From Shimia sp039969785 (GTDB lineage: Bacteria; Pseudomonadota; Alphaproteobacteria; Rhodobacterales; Rhodobacteraceae): a stretch of 64,000 nucleotides of DNA. Positions 15,793 to 24,792 of this stretch are shown one piece after another. Made by a program: the position numbers and the translations under genes. The stretch is taken from positions 199,229 to 263,228 of the forward strand of contig NZ_JBDVNC010000033.1 of the NCBI RefSeq assembly GCF_039969785.1. Direction: 5' to 3'. The stretch's first letter is position 1, and each line of letters starts with the position of its first letter. The notes beneath the pieces are model-generated. The model searched no databases, was not told the DNA's origin, and saw only the letters and a program-made list of their open reading frames with translations.

Positions 15793-17166
15793 CTATTTGG
15801 ACAGAGCTTCCAGAATGCGGGCCCAGCTGCGAATACCTTTGTGAAAGCTTTCAAGGTCGTATTTTTCATTGGGCGAGTGGATTTGGTCATCATCACGGCC
15901 AAAGCCGATCAGCATGGCGTCAACGCCGAGCAGTTCCTTGAAGTAGCCCGCGATTGGGATTGAGCCACCGCAGCCCACATAGGCCGCGGGGCGGGGCCAT
16001 TCATCGCTCAGCGCCTGACGGGCCTTTTCGAAGGCCGGGTCTTCGATCGACATCTGCGAAGCAGGCGCACCTTTTTCCGTGCGGTATTCGACCGAGAATC
16101 CTTCGGGCAGATTGTTTTCCAGATAGGTGCGGAACGCGTTACGGATTTTGTCCGGGTCTTGTTGACCCACCAGACGGAATGACAGTTTGGCTGATGCCTG
16201 ACTGGGCAGAACGGTTTTGAAACCGTCACCGGTGTAACCGCCCCAGATGCCGTTGACGTCGCAGGTGGGGCGCGACCAGATTTGTTCCAGCGGGGTGCGA
16301 TCCTGTTCGCCGGCAGGATTGGACAGGCCAACGTCGCCCAGATATTTGCCGTGGTTGAAGTTCAGACCCTGCCATTGGGCCCGGATTTCATCGGGCAATT
16401 CCGGCACATCATCATAAAACCCCGGCAAAGTGACTGCGCCAGTGTCGTCATGCAGCCCGGCCAGAATTTTATTCAGCACGCGGATCGGGTTCATGGCGAT
16501 GCCGCCATACATGCCCGAATGCAGGTCGCGGTCTGGGCCGGTTATGGTGAAATCTTCGCCCAGCAAACCACGCAACATTGTGGTGATGGCAGGTACTGCG
16601 CTTTCAAACAGGCCGGTGTCACAGATCAGCGCGATGTCCGAGGTCAGCTCGGCAGCGTTTTCCTGCATGAAGGGCACGAGTGAGGGCGACCCTGATTCTT
16701 CTTCTCCCTCAAAAAAGAACGTGATGCGGCAGGGCAGGGTGCCATGCTCTGCCTTCCAGGCGCGGCAGGCTTCGACAAAGGTCATCAGCTGGCCTTTGTC
16801 ATCCGACGAGCCACGGCCCCGGATCACTTTACCGTTAGGGGTGTCTTCGATGGCAGGTTCAAACGGGGCAGAGTCCCAAAGGTCCAGCGGATCAACGGGT
16901 TGCACATCATAATGGCCGTAAAACAATATGTGTGGCCCGTCGCCGTCTACATGTCCAACAACCATTGGATGCCCGGGCGTTTGGCGTTTTTCTGCTTTTA
17001 CATCAAGGCTTTGAAGATCAGCGACCAGCCAGTCGGCTGCCGTTTGACAATCGTCCTTAAAGGCTGGGTCTGTGGAGATCGAGGGAATGCGCAGTAATTC
17101 CAGCAGACGGTCCAGCGCCTCGGGCAGATTGTTGTCAATTCGGGCGAGTACGGAATCAAGCGACAT
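15793..17166 (-). CDS. M20-family metallopeptidase (dipeptidase type)
   Basis: This 457-residue cytoplasmic hydrolase starts at the ATG at 17166, which has AAGGAG eight bases upstream; frames that begin earlier are not supported. Metal-binding and catalytic motifs of the M20 group are present: LFYGHYDVQPVDP (His and Asp), RGSSDDKGQL (bridging Asp), FEGEEESGS (general base and metal Glu), LICDTG, and a C-terminal CGGSIPI. A dimerisation lid domain lies in the middle. It probably cleaves dipeptides or acylated amino acids; substrate unknown. It is divergent from hemA and shares a 228-base intergenic region with it. Confidence 0.94.
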   Translation of the reverse strand: MSLDSVLARIDNNLPEALDRLLELLRIPSISTDPAFKDDCQTAADWLVADLQSLDVKAEKRQTPGHPMVVGHVDGDGPHILFYGHYDVQPVDPLDLWDSAPFEPAIEDTPNGKVIRGRGSSDDKGQLMTFVEACRAWKAEHGTLPCRITFFFEGEEESGSPSLVPFMQENAAELTSDIALICDTGLFESAVPAITTMLRGLLGEDFTITGPDRDLHSGMYGGIAMNPIRVLNKILAGLHDDTGAVTLPGFYDDVPELPDEIRAQWQGLNFNHGKYLGDVGLSNPAGEQDRTPLEQIWSRPTCDVNGIWGGYTGDGFKTVLPSQASAKLSFRLVGQQDPDKIRNAFRTYLENNLPEGFSVEYRTEKGAPASQMSIEDPAFEKARQALSDEWPRPAAYVGCGGSIPIAGYFKELLGVDAMLIGFGRDDDQIHSPNEKYDLESFHKGIRSWARILEALSK

Positions 17167-17249
17167 GACGTCTCCTTTGCAGCGTTTTGCGGAGCCTATC
17201 ATTGGCATTTGAAGTGTCCAGAGCACCAAAATGTGACACGCGCAATTGC

Positions 17250-17263
17250 TTGACATGAGTCAA
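17250..17263. promoter_or_regulatory. FNR/FnrL-type binding site upstream of hemA
   Basis: TTGACATGAGTCAA is a perfect dyad of the FNR/Crp type (TTGAC-N4-GTCAA) centred about 138 bases before the hemA start. FnrL regulation of hemA under low oxygen is established in Rhodobacter sphaeroides, so the same control is likely here. It also lies 84 bases in front of the divergent peptidase gene and could affect either. Confidence 0.78.
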
Positions 17264-17394
17264 TGTGGGGGGGCGGGACAATTTGTTACCTGTTGTGCCA
17301 AAGATGCGCGCGATATATGCATTCAGGCACTTTATTGGTCGCAAGCCGGAAACGCGCATCCTCTGGGCTTGCGATTTGATTTGGAGGGAAACCC

Positions 17395-18618
17395 GTGGAC
17401 TATACGGCAAAGCTAGATGACGCCATCCAGCGACTGCATGATGAAGGGCGTTATCGCACCTTTATTGATATTGAACGCGAGCAGGGCAATTTCCCGCATG
17501 CTGTCTGGAACAAACCCGATGGCAGCACGCAGCCTGTGACGGTATGGTGTGGCAATGACTATCTGGGCATGGGCCAGCATCCGGTTGTTATGGATGCGAT
17601 GCACGAGGCAATTGATGCGACGGGTGCCGGATCTGGTGGCACGCGCAACATTTCGGGCACAACCGCTTATCATAAGCGTCTTGAGGCGGAGTTGGCGGAT
17701 TTGCACGGCAAAGAATCGGCGCTGTTGTTTACCAGCGCCTACATTGCCAATGATGCGACGTTGTCGACATTACCCAAGCTGTTCCCCGGCCTGATTATCT
17801 ATTCTGACGCGCTGAACCATGCCTCGATGATCGAAGGGGTGCGCCGCAATGGTGGCGCCAAGCGTATTTTCCGCCACAATGACGTTGCCCATCTGCGCGA
17901 ATTGCTGGCGGCGGACGATCCGGCCGCGCCCAAGCTGATCGCGTTTGAATCAGTCTATTCGATGGACGGCGATTTTGGCCCGATCGAGGCCATCTGTGAT
18001 CTGGCAGACGAATTTGGTGCGCTGACCTATATTGATGAAGTGCATGCCGTGGGCATGTATGGACCACGTGGTGGTGGTGTGACCGAGCGGGACAATCTGG
18101 CCCACCGGATCGACATTATCAACGGCACGCTGGCCAAAGCATTTGGCGTAATGGGCGGGTATATCGCGGCGTCTGACAAAATGTGTGACGCTGTACGCTC
18201 TTATGCGCCCGGCTTTATCTTTACCACGTCTTTGCCCCCGGCGGTTGCCGCTGGTGCGGCGGCGTCGGTGCGCCATCTGAAACAGGATCAGGCGCGACGC
18301 GACAGCCAGCAGGCGCAGGCCAAGGTTCTGAAGCTGCGCCTTAAGGGCATGGGATTGCCGATCATTGATCACGGCAGCCACATTGTGCCTGTCATCGTGG
18401 GCAACCCGGTGCATACCAAAAAGCTGAGCGACATGTTGCTGGAGAATTTTGGCATTTACGTACAGCCGATCAATTTTCCAACCGTGCCACGCGGTACAGA
18501 GCGTCTGAGATTCACCCCATCGCCCGTTCACGGTCCGGAAGAAATGGATCAGCTGGTACGCGCCATGGATGAATTGTGGAGCCATTGTGCGCTGAATCGT
18601 GCCGAACTGGCGGGTTAA
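17395..18618 (+). CDS. hemA: 5-aminolevulinate synthase
   Basis: This 407-residue PLP enzyme condenses glycine with succinyl-CoA to 5-aminolevulinate, the first step of tetrapyrrole (haem, bacteriochlorophyll, corrinoid) synthesis in alphaproteobacteria. The N-terminal YRTFIDIEREQGNFPHA, the glycine-rich GAGSGGTRNISGT, the PLP-phosphate region and the Schiff-base lysine (Lys248 in NGTLAKAFGVMGGY) are all present. The frame starts at a GTG with GGAGG upstream. It is a single-gene unit controlled by an upstream FNR-type box. The organism's corrinoid need is supported by the reductive dehalogenase further along. Confidence 0.98.
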   Translation: MDYTAKLDDAIQRLHDEGRYRTFIDIEREQGNFPHAVWNKPDGSTQPVTVWCGNDYLGMGQHPVVMDAMHEAIDATGAGSGGTRNISGTTAYHKRLEAELADLHGKESALLFTSAYIANDATLSTLPKLFPGLIIYSDALNHASMIEGVRRNGGAKRIFRHNDVAHLRELLAADDPAAPKLIAFESVYSMDGDFGPIEAICDLADEFGALTYIDEVHAVGMYGPRGGGVTERDNLAHRIDIINGTLAKAFGVMGGYIAASDKMCDAVRSYAPGFIFTTSLPPAVAAGAAASVRHLKQDQARRDSQQAQAKVLKLRLKGMGLPIIDHGSHIVPVIVGNPVHTKKLSDMLLENFGIYVQPINFPTVPRGTERLRFTPSPVHGPEEMDQLVRAMDELWSHCALNRAELAG

Positions 18619-18731
18619 CTCTCGCCAAAGGTGCAAAAGCCGTTGCCTTATGGTAGCCTGCCATTAACAAAGGGACCGATCCGAATCGTGGGACGGTAGC
18701 GGGTCGGCAGAGCATAATTGGGGCGTATGGC

Positions 18732-19931
18732 ATGATCGGGCGCAAGGGACAGCGCATCACCGAAGTGATTGAAGCAGGGCCGAAAGGCTTTGACGACTTT
18801 GACCTGCGTCTTGGCGACATGATGCGGGGCGAACGGGCCACGTTAGGCAAATCGCTTCTGGATGTTCAGAGAGAATTGCGCATTCGTGCGTCATATATAG
18901 CAGCCATTGAAAACAGCGACCCCAGTGCCTTTGAAACGCCGGGGTTTATTGCGGGGTATGTCCGGTCTTATGCACGGTATCTGGGTATGGACCCGGAAGC
19001 AGCGTTTGAAATCTTTTGCACGGAAAGCGGATTTACCACTGCGCACGGCATGTCCGCCGAAGCGTCGACAATCCGCAAGTCCGAACCGGTTGCGCCTGTC
19101 ATGGGGCAGGATCCGTTTGCGTCCCCTAATATGCCATTCACTCCGGTTCAGGATTCGATCCTGTCACGGATAGAGCCGCGCGCCATTGGGTCTTCGTTGG
19201 TTCTGGTCGCGCTGATTGCGGCCATTGGTTATGGCGGTTGGTCGGTTCTGAACGAAATTCAGCGCGTCACTTTGGCCCCGGTTGAGCAAAAGCCGGTTGT
19301 ATTGTCTGATCTCGACCCAGTGAGCAGTGCGAGCGAAATCAACACTCTGGACGGCTCTGAAGATGTGATTGCGACGGCGGGCGTATTTACCCCCCCGAAG
19401 GAAGCACTGGATCGGCTTTATCGCCCTCAGGCACTGGATGTGCCGGTATTGATCGCCCGCGATGCACCCATTTCGCAGCTGGACCCGGACAGCATTGGCG
19501 TCTTTACGCCTGACGCGCCTGTGCTGGCATCCGTTTTGCCACAGGAAGTCACCCCCATCGCGCCAATTGTTGTCGAAGACAATGCTCCTGATGTGGTTCT
19601 GATGGCGGTGCGCCCGGCGTGGGTGCGGGTGCGTTCGGCCGAAGGCACGGTTCTGTTTGAGAAAATTCTTGATGCTGGCGAAGAATACATCCTGCCCGCC
19701 ACCGAAGGTGCGCCTACTTTGCGTGCGGGCATGTCGGGGTCGGTCTATTTCAAAGTGAACGGCCAGTTGTTCGGCCCTGCAGGCAGCGGCACAAACACGG
19801 TGCGCGATCTGGCCCTGAGCACAGAGTCTCTGAAAGAGAATTTTGCGCTGGCGGATCTGGATGATGATCCTGAACTGGCCCGGATCGTGGCTATGGCTGC
19901 TGCAGAAAACGTTGTGATCTCGCAGGATTGA
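18732..19931 (+). CDS. RodZ-like protein (helix-turn-helix, membrane anchor, DUF4115)
   Basis: This 399-residue protein has an N-terminal HTH_25 domain (about 25-95, LRLGDMMRGERATLGKSLLDV to GYVRSYARYLGMDPE). One membrane segment follows at about 150-168 (SSLVLVALIAAIGYGGWSVL). A long periplasmic Pro/Val/Asp-rich linker leads to a C-terminal DUF4115 domain (about 290-370, with AWVRVRSAEGTVLFEKIL). This is the RodZ architecture, which links the MreB cytoskeleton to the cell wall machinery in other bacteria. In Rhodobacterales a gene of this kind regularly precedes ispG, as it does here (82 bases). A role in cell shape is inferred from architecture only. Confidence 0.88.
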   Translation: MIGRKGQRITEVIEAGPKGFDDFDLRLGDMMRGERATLGKSLLDVQRELRIRASYIAAIENSDPSAFETPGFIAGYVRSYARYLGMDPEAAFEIFCTESGFTTAHGMSAEASTIRKSEPVAPVMGQDPFASPNMPFTPVQDSILSRIEPRAIGSSLVLVALIAAIGYGGWSVLNEIQRVTLAPVEQKPVVLSDLDPVSSASEINTLDGSEDVIATAGVFTPPKEALDRLYRPQALDVPVLIARDAPISQLDPDSIGVFTPDAPVLASVLPQEVTPIAPIVVEDNAPDVVLMAVRPAWVRVRSAEGTVLFEKILDAGEEYILPATEGAPTLRAGMSGSVYFKVNGQLFGPAGSGTNTVRDLALSTESLKENFALADLDDDPELARIVAMAAAENVVISQD

Positions 19932-20013
19932 CGCAAGGCACACTCTGGTGCATTGCCCCCGCCGCATTACAGGATTAGACAGGCCCTGAACCTTTTTGGC
20001 GAGGGGCTTTTTA

Positions 20014-21132
20014 ATGTCCATGAACCACATCCGACCCTGGCGAAATATTGAACGCCGTCCGTCCCGCCAGATCATGGTGGGCAATGTGCCCGTTGGCGGG
20101 GATGCTCCGATTGCCGTGCAGACCATGACCAACACCGACAGCGGTGATGTTAAAGCCACGTTGGGCCAAATCATGGCCGCAGCCGAGGCTGGTGCAGATA
20201 TCGTGCGGGTCTCAACCCCGGATCAGGCTGCGACACAGGCGTTGAAAGAGATCACGCGCGAAAGCCCGGTGCCAATCGTGGCGGATATTCATTTCCACTA
20301 TAAGCGCGCGATCGAAGCAGCCGAGGCCGGCGCGGCCTGTCTGCGCATCAATCCGGGCAATATTGGCGATCAGAAACGGGTGCGCGAAGTTATACAGGCG
20401 GCCAAGGATCACGGCTGTTCCATCCGCATTGGTGTGAACGCGGGCAGTCTCGAAAAACACTTGCTGGAGAAATACAGCGAACCTTGTCCTGACGCGATGG
20501 TCGAATCCGGATTAGAGCATATTAAGATACTGGAAGATAACGACTTTCATAACTTCAAGATCAGCGTCAAAGCGTCAGATGTGTTCATGTCCGCCGCCGC
20601 CTATCAGATGCTGGCAGAGGCGACCGATGCGCCAATCCATCTGGGCATCACCGAGGCAGGCGGTCTTGTCAGCGGAACCATCAAGTCCGCGATTGGTCTG
20701 GGTCAACTTTTGTGGATGGGGATTGGTGACACGATACGCGTCAGCCTCAGCGCCGATCCGGTTGAAGAGATCAAAGTTGGTTTTGAAATCCTGAAGTCGC
20801 TGGGCCTGCGGCACCGGGGCGTGAACATCATCAGCTGTCCCAGCTGCGCGCGTCAGGGGTTCGATGTGATCAGAACAGTCGAGGCGCTGGAACATCGTCT
20901 GGCCCATATCCACACTCCCATGAGCCTCAGCATCATAGGCTGCGTGGTCAATGGCCCGGGAGAGGCGCTGATGACTGATGTTGGGTTTACCGGTGGCGGG
21001 GCCGGGGCTGGCATGGTCTATCTGGCAGGCAAGCAGAGCCACAAGCTCTCCAATGAGCAGATGGTCGATCACATCGTGGAACAGGTGGAAAAGAAAGCCG
21101 CCGAAATTCAGGCCGCCGAGACGTCATACTAG
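20014..21132 (+). CDS. ispG: 4-hydroxy-3-methylbut-2-enyl diphosphate synthase
   Basis: IspG (GcpE) reduces methylerythritol cyclodiphosphate to HMBPP in the MEP isoprenoid pathway, using a [4Fe-4S] cluster. From the ATG at 20014 (GAGGGG eight bases upstream) the protein has 372 residues. The substrate barrel signatures APIAVQTMTNTD and IVADIHFHYKRA are seen. The cluster cysteines are in IISCPSCARQGFDV and IIGCVVNGPGEA, followed by the usual Glu. A possible start 18 bases upstream is not needed. The Fe-S assembly genes early in the window would serve this enzyme. Confidence 0.97.
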   Translation: MSMNHIRPWRNIERRPSRQIMVGNVPVGGDAPIAVQTMTNTDSGDVKATLGQIMAAAEAGADIVRVSTPDQAATQALKEITRESPVPIVADIHFHYKRAIEAAEAGAACLRINPGNIGDQKRVREVIQAAKDHGCSIRIGVNAGSLEKHLLEKYSEPCPDAMVESGLEHIKILEDNDFHNFKISVKASDVFMSAAAYQMLAEATDAPIHLGITEAGGLVSGTIKSAIGLGQLLWMGIGDTIRVSLSADPVEEIKVGFEILKSLGLRHRGVNIISCPSCARQGFDVIRTVEALEHRLAHIHTPMSLSIIGCVVNGPGEALMTDVGFTGGGAGAGMVYLAGKQSHKLSNEQMVDHIVEQVEKKAAEIQAAETSY

Positions 21133-21174
21133 GCACGCGGCCCTGATCTTCATTTTGCCAGAAATACTCAAACT

Positions 21175-21243
21175 GGCTCAGCCTTGCTGAGCCGGGGCGG
21201 CGAAGCCGCCATGCCCAACGCTTTGTCGCGCAGCTTTGCTGCG
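21175..21243. repeat. Three consecutive hairpins after ispG
   Basis: Three short perfect inverted repeats follow one another: GGCTCAG/CTGAGCC (21175-21193), GGCGGC/GCCGCC (21196-21210) and CGCAGC/GCTGCG (21229-21243). They lie in the convergent gap between ispG and the response-regulator gene. The arrangement resembles dispersed palindromic intergenic elements of Rhodobacterales; it may also act as a bidirectional transcription stop, although no T-run follows. Confidence 0.6.
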
Positions 21244-21283
21244 TGTTCAAAGGGGCGGGAGCGCACCCGACATCTCTAAGACC

Positions 21284-21928
21284 TTAGAGACCGCCACCTG
21301 TACCCTGCAAGACGCCATGCTCCATCGCATAGCGGGTCAGACCGGCGGTTGAGGAAATGCCCAGTTTGCGTTTGATATTCTTGCGGTGGGTTTCAACTGT
21401 GCGCACGGAAATATTCAGCACCAACGCCACTTCTTTGTTGGATTTACCTTGCGCCAACTGCAACAGAACCGTCTGTTCCCGGCTGGTCAGCTGCTCGCGT
21501 GCGCCACCGTCCGGGGGCTCCAGCGATCCGCGCGCGCCTGTGCACAGATAGCGTTCGCCGCGCATGACCGCGTCTATCGCGGTCTTGATCTCATCTGTTT
21601 GCACGTCCTTGAGTAGATAGCCCATCGCGCCATGGCTTAGCGCGGTTGAGATATATTCGGGGCTGTCATGCATCGACAGCACCAGAATACGCAAATCAGG
21701 ATCGCGCTCGAGCAACATTTCGGTGGCCGTAAGACCGCCAATCTCTGGCATGTTGAGGTCCATCAGAATGACGTCCGGTGCCAGTTGAGGCAGGCGGTCC
21801 ACCGCTTCGCGTCCATTGGTCAGGGTGCCAACCACCGATATATCATCAAAACTTTCCAGAACGGATTGAATACCTTCGGCCACCATTGGGTGATCGTCGA
21901 CTATGGCGACACGGACAAGGTCTGTCAT
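21284..21928 (-). CDS. NarL/FixJ-type response regulator
   Basis: This 214-residue protein has a receiver domain with the acidic pair Asp11-Asp12, the phosphorylation site Asp57 (VILMDLNMPEIGG) and Lys106 in GYLLKDVQTDE. The LuxR-type DNA-binding domain (about 145-205) contains LTSREQTVLLQLAQGKSNKEVA and SVRTVETHRKNIKRKLG. Its start overlaps the histidine kinase stop by four bases, so they form one two-component operon. The divergent TRAP operon 245 bases beyond the kinase is the most likely target, by context. Confidence 0.95.
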   Translation of the reverse strand: MTDLVRVAIVDDHPMVAEGIQSVLESFDDISVVGTLTNGREAVDRLPQLAPDVILMDLNMPEIGGLTATEMLLERDPDLRILVLSMHDSPEYISTALSHGAMGYLLKDVQTDEIKTAIDAVMRGERYLCTGARGSLEPPDGGAREQLTSREQTVLLQLAQGKSNKEVALVLNISVRTVETHRKNIKRKLGISSTAGLTRYAMEHGVLQGTGGGL

Positions 21929-23352
21929 GCGCTGGCCTTTCTGCGTTTTGCGGCGCCATCATCCTGAGGGGTCAGCATATGACTGAGCGGCACTTCGACC
22001 ACGATAACTGTGCCGGATTTACTGGAGAGGATGCGCAAAGTCCCGTCAAGTTGTTCGACACGTTCCTGCATATTTCGAAGCCCAAGCCCGCCTTTTGAAT
22101 TGCCCTCACGATCTTGGGGAATTCCGCTGCCATTGTCTGCTATGCGCAACGTCGCACCTTTTTGATGACCGCGCACATCGATCGAGACTTCGGTGGCGTT
22201 GGCGTGGCGTTCGATGTTGGTCAGGGCCTCCTGGGCAATGCGGTAGAGAGCGATTTTTGCGTCTTGATCCAGTCGGTTACGGAACACAACGGTTTGAAAT
22301 TCTGTCTTGATTCCGGTGCGGGTGCCAAAATCGTCCGCCAGCGCTTTGATTGCTGGGCCAAGGCCTAGGTCATCTAGTACGCCGGGGCGCAAATCGCGGC
22401 TGATGCGGCGCACTTCCTGAATGGCGCCGGACAGATGGTCGATGCCTTTGTCCAGCATTTCGGGTGCGCGGTCATCCTTGGCATTAAATCGGCGGCGCGC
22501 AGTATCCAGCGCATAGCGTACGCCCACCAGTATCTGGCTGATTCCATCGTGTAATTCACGCGCCACGCGGCCGCGTTCTTCTTCCTGCGCCTCCAACACC
22601 CGCAGGGTCAATGCCTTGAGTTTGGCATCCGCAAGCCGCCGTTCACGCACGGTGATCACCATGCCTGACAGGAACACCATGAACAGAGCGGCCACTGTGA
22701 TCGCAAGAATATACAGCGACGTGCGGCGCACCTGAGCTTCGACATCGGCGCGAGCTTTGGCGACTGAGGCCAGGACATCATCGATAAACACGCCCGTGCC
22801 TACCGCCCACCGCCAGCTGGGAAAGGACGTGACATAGGTGATCATTCGCGCTTCTTTCCCGGTCGAAGGTTTGTTCCAGAGGTAGCTGTGATATCCCGCA
22901 CCCTGGCGTGCAATGGCGATCAGTTCGTCCACCACCGGCGTGCCCTCGCTGTCGCTGAGACCGGACCAGTTTTGATCGATCATGTCGGTTTGACGCGGAC
23001 TGACAAGGTTGTTGCCGTCATAGTCATACACAAAAAAGAATCCATCCGTGCCATAGATCATCGCGGCCAGAATTTGCATGACCTGTTGCTTGGCGTCTTC
23101 GTCATCAGGGGCGGCGCTGCCGTAGACATAGTAGAAACCGTTGCGCGCCTGTGTCACGTAGTTGCGCAATTCGGCTTTCTTGGCCTCAATCAGCTGATCT
23201 TCCAGCGTTGCAATCTCACGCTCGGCCAGCTGTCGCGATTGGTTGGCAACCAGGAACGAAATGGCCGCAACCGCCAGAATCAACGGAACTGTGGCCAGCA
23301 GGAACAGCTTTTGCCCATAAGACAGGCGCAGATGCGGGAATAAATTGCGCAT
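21925..23352 (-). CDS. Cache-domain sensor histidine kinase (NarX/DegS type)
   Basis: This 475-residue membrane kinase has membrane segments at about 15-36 and 212-235. Between them (40-205) lies a single Cache-type sensor domain with the typical FFFVYDYDGNNLVSPRQ and WRWAVGTGVFIDDV. The cytoplasmic part has a HisKA_3 dimerisation domain with the phosphorylated His268 in ARELHDGISQ, then a HATPase domain with ADNGSGIP and GLGLRNMQERV. Cache domains of this form often bind small carboxylates. The kinase is divergent from a TRAP operon, so it may sense the same substrate. It reads into the response-regulator gene with a four-base overlap. Confidence 0.94.
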   Translation of the reverse strand: MRNLFPHLRLSYGQKLFLLATVPLILAVAAISFLVANQSRQLAEREIATLEDQLIEAKKAELRNYVTQARNGFYYVYGSAAPDDEDAKQQVMQILAAMIYGTDGFFFVYDYDGNNLVSPRQTDMIDQNWSGLSDSEGTPVVDELIAIARQGAGYHSYLWNKPSTGKEARMITYVTSFPSWRWAVGTGVFIDDVLASVAKARADVEAQVRRTSLYILAITVAALFMVFLSGMVITVRERRLADAKLKALTLRVLEAQEEERGRVARELHDGISQILVGVRYALDTARRRFNAKDDRAPEMLDKGIDHLSGAIQEVRRISRDLRPGVLDDLGLGPAIKALADDFGTRTGIKTEFQTVVFRNRLDQDAKIALYRIAQEALTNIERHANATEVSIDVRGHQKGATLRIADNGSGIPQDREGNSKGGLGLRNMQERVEQLDGTLRILSSKSGTVIVVEVPLSHMLTPQDDGAAKRRKASA

Positions 23353-23597
23353 AGTGATTCGATAGTCGGGAATCAGCGCGAATCAAAGCGCTGAATATGG
23401 GTTTTTGCCGGCACCGTCGCCGGAATACCGCGAAAATTAAGGAAATTCTCGGGGAATTCGCCCTCCCTGACATGAGAATACGTAGTACTTGGTATTTCCA
23501 GAATGGGGGGGCAAAGCTAGGCTCGGTCCACTTGCAACGATCCGCCTGAGCGTCAAAAGAAGCGCCGGGCTGAACTAATTCTGGGAGGATTACCTAT

Positions 23598-24680
23598 ATG
23601 GATCGTCGTTCTTTTCTGAAAACCTCAGCTTTGGGTGGCGCTGCCGCCGCGACCACTTTGGCCGCTCCGGCATACGCACAGGGCAAGCGCACATTGACCA
23701 TGGTGCAGTCTTGGCCACGTGGCTTTGCGGTTCTCGATGACGCTGCAACCTATCTGCAGACCATGGTTGGCGAAATGTCTGATGGCATGCTGACAATCGA
23801 CAAAAAAGCACCGGGCGAGCTTGTAGGCGCGCTGGAAGTGTTTGACGCCGTGTCTTCGGGGCAGGCGGATATGTATCACTCGGCTGATTATTATTTCATC
23901 GGTCAGCACCCTGGTTACGCCTATTTCACAGCTGTGCCATTTGGTGGCACCGCACAGGAAGTCAGCAACTGGTACTACCACGGTGGTGGTGAGCAGCTGC
24001 ACGACAAGCTGGGTGAAATCTTTAACCTCAAAGGTCTGCTGGCTGGTAACTCAGGTTCGCAGTCTGGTGGTTGGTTCCGTAAGGAAATCAACTCGGCGGC
24101 AGACTTTAACGGTCTGAAATTCCGTATGCCGGGTCTGGGTGGCAAGGTTCTGGGTAAACTGGGCGCTTCGGTTCAGAACATTCCCGGTGGCGAACTGTAT
24201 CAGGCATTGTCATCTGGCGCGCTGGACGGTCTGGAGTGGGTTGGCCCAATGGCCGACGAACGCGCCGGCTTCCAGGAAGTTGCCAAGATCTATTACACTG
24301 CGGGTTTCCACGAGCCGGGTTCGGCGCTGGCCGCCAACATGAACCTTGATGTGTGGAACGAGCTGAGCCCTCAGCACCAGGCGATCATGCGTTATGCGTC
24401 TATGGCCACAACGCAGCTTCAGCTGTCTGAAACACTTGCCAACAACGGTGCCGCGCTGGCCCGTCTGCAGGCACAGGGCGTCAAAACGCTGCAGTTCTCG
24501 GACGATGTCTGGGATGCGTTTGGTGCAGCATCAGCCGAAGTCATGGATGAAAACATGGGTGACGAGCTGTTTGCAGAAATCCGTGCGTCGTTTGAAACAT
24601 CGCTGGCCAATTCGGCAAGCTGGATCAACAAGTCGGACGGCTATTATGTTCAGCAGCGTATTCGCGTGCTGGGCGGCTAA
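23598..24680 (+). CDS. TRAP transporter substrate-binding protein (DctP family)
   Basis: This 360-residue periplasmic solute receptor begins MDRRSFLKTSALGGAAAATT, a twin-arginine signal peptide ending APAYAQG (about residue 28). The DctP-type body is seen in SADYYFIGQHPGYAYFTAVPFG and GLKFRMPGLGGKVLGKLGA, which includes the Arg that binds the carboxylate of ligands. It resembles the TakP-like, keto-acid-binding branch in length and Tat export. The ligand is not proven. It starts a TRAP operon with its own small and large permeases. Confidence 0.93.
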   Translation: MDRRSFLKTSALGGAAAATTLAAPAYAQGKRTLTMVQSWPRGFAVLDDAATYLQTMVGEMSDGMLTIDKKAPGELVGALEVFDAVSSGQADMYHSADYYFIGQHPGYAYFTAVPFGGTAQEVSNWYYHGGGEQLHDKLGEIFNLKGLLAGNSGSQSGGWFRKEINSAADFNGLKFRMPGLGGKVLGKLGASVQNIPGGELYQALSSGALDGLEWVGPMADERAGFQEVAKIYYTAGFHEPGSALAANMNLDVWNELSPQHQAIMRYASMATTQLQLSETLANNGAALARLQAQGVKTLQFSDDVWDAFGAASAEVMDENMGDELFAEIRASFETSLANSASWINKSDGYYVQQRIRVLGG

Positions 24681-24701
24681 GGCCGATTTCGTTTAAAATT
24701 A

Positions 24702-24727
24702 GTGGGTTCCGAGGTTTCGGAACCCAC
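24702..24727 (+). promoter_or_regulatory. Intergenic hairpin between the binding-protein and permease genes
   Basis: GTGGGTTCCGA and TCGGAACCCAC form a perfect 11-base-pair stem with a four-base loop (GGTT). No T-run follows directly. A structure at this place usually protects the upstream mRNA or reduces read-through, so that the binding protein is made in excess over the permeases. Confidence 0.75.
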
Positions 24728-24792
24728 GATTCGGTCTGAACGGGTTACGTCTTAACCGCCTGTTCCACCAACACATTCCCAGGGGGGGTAGC

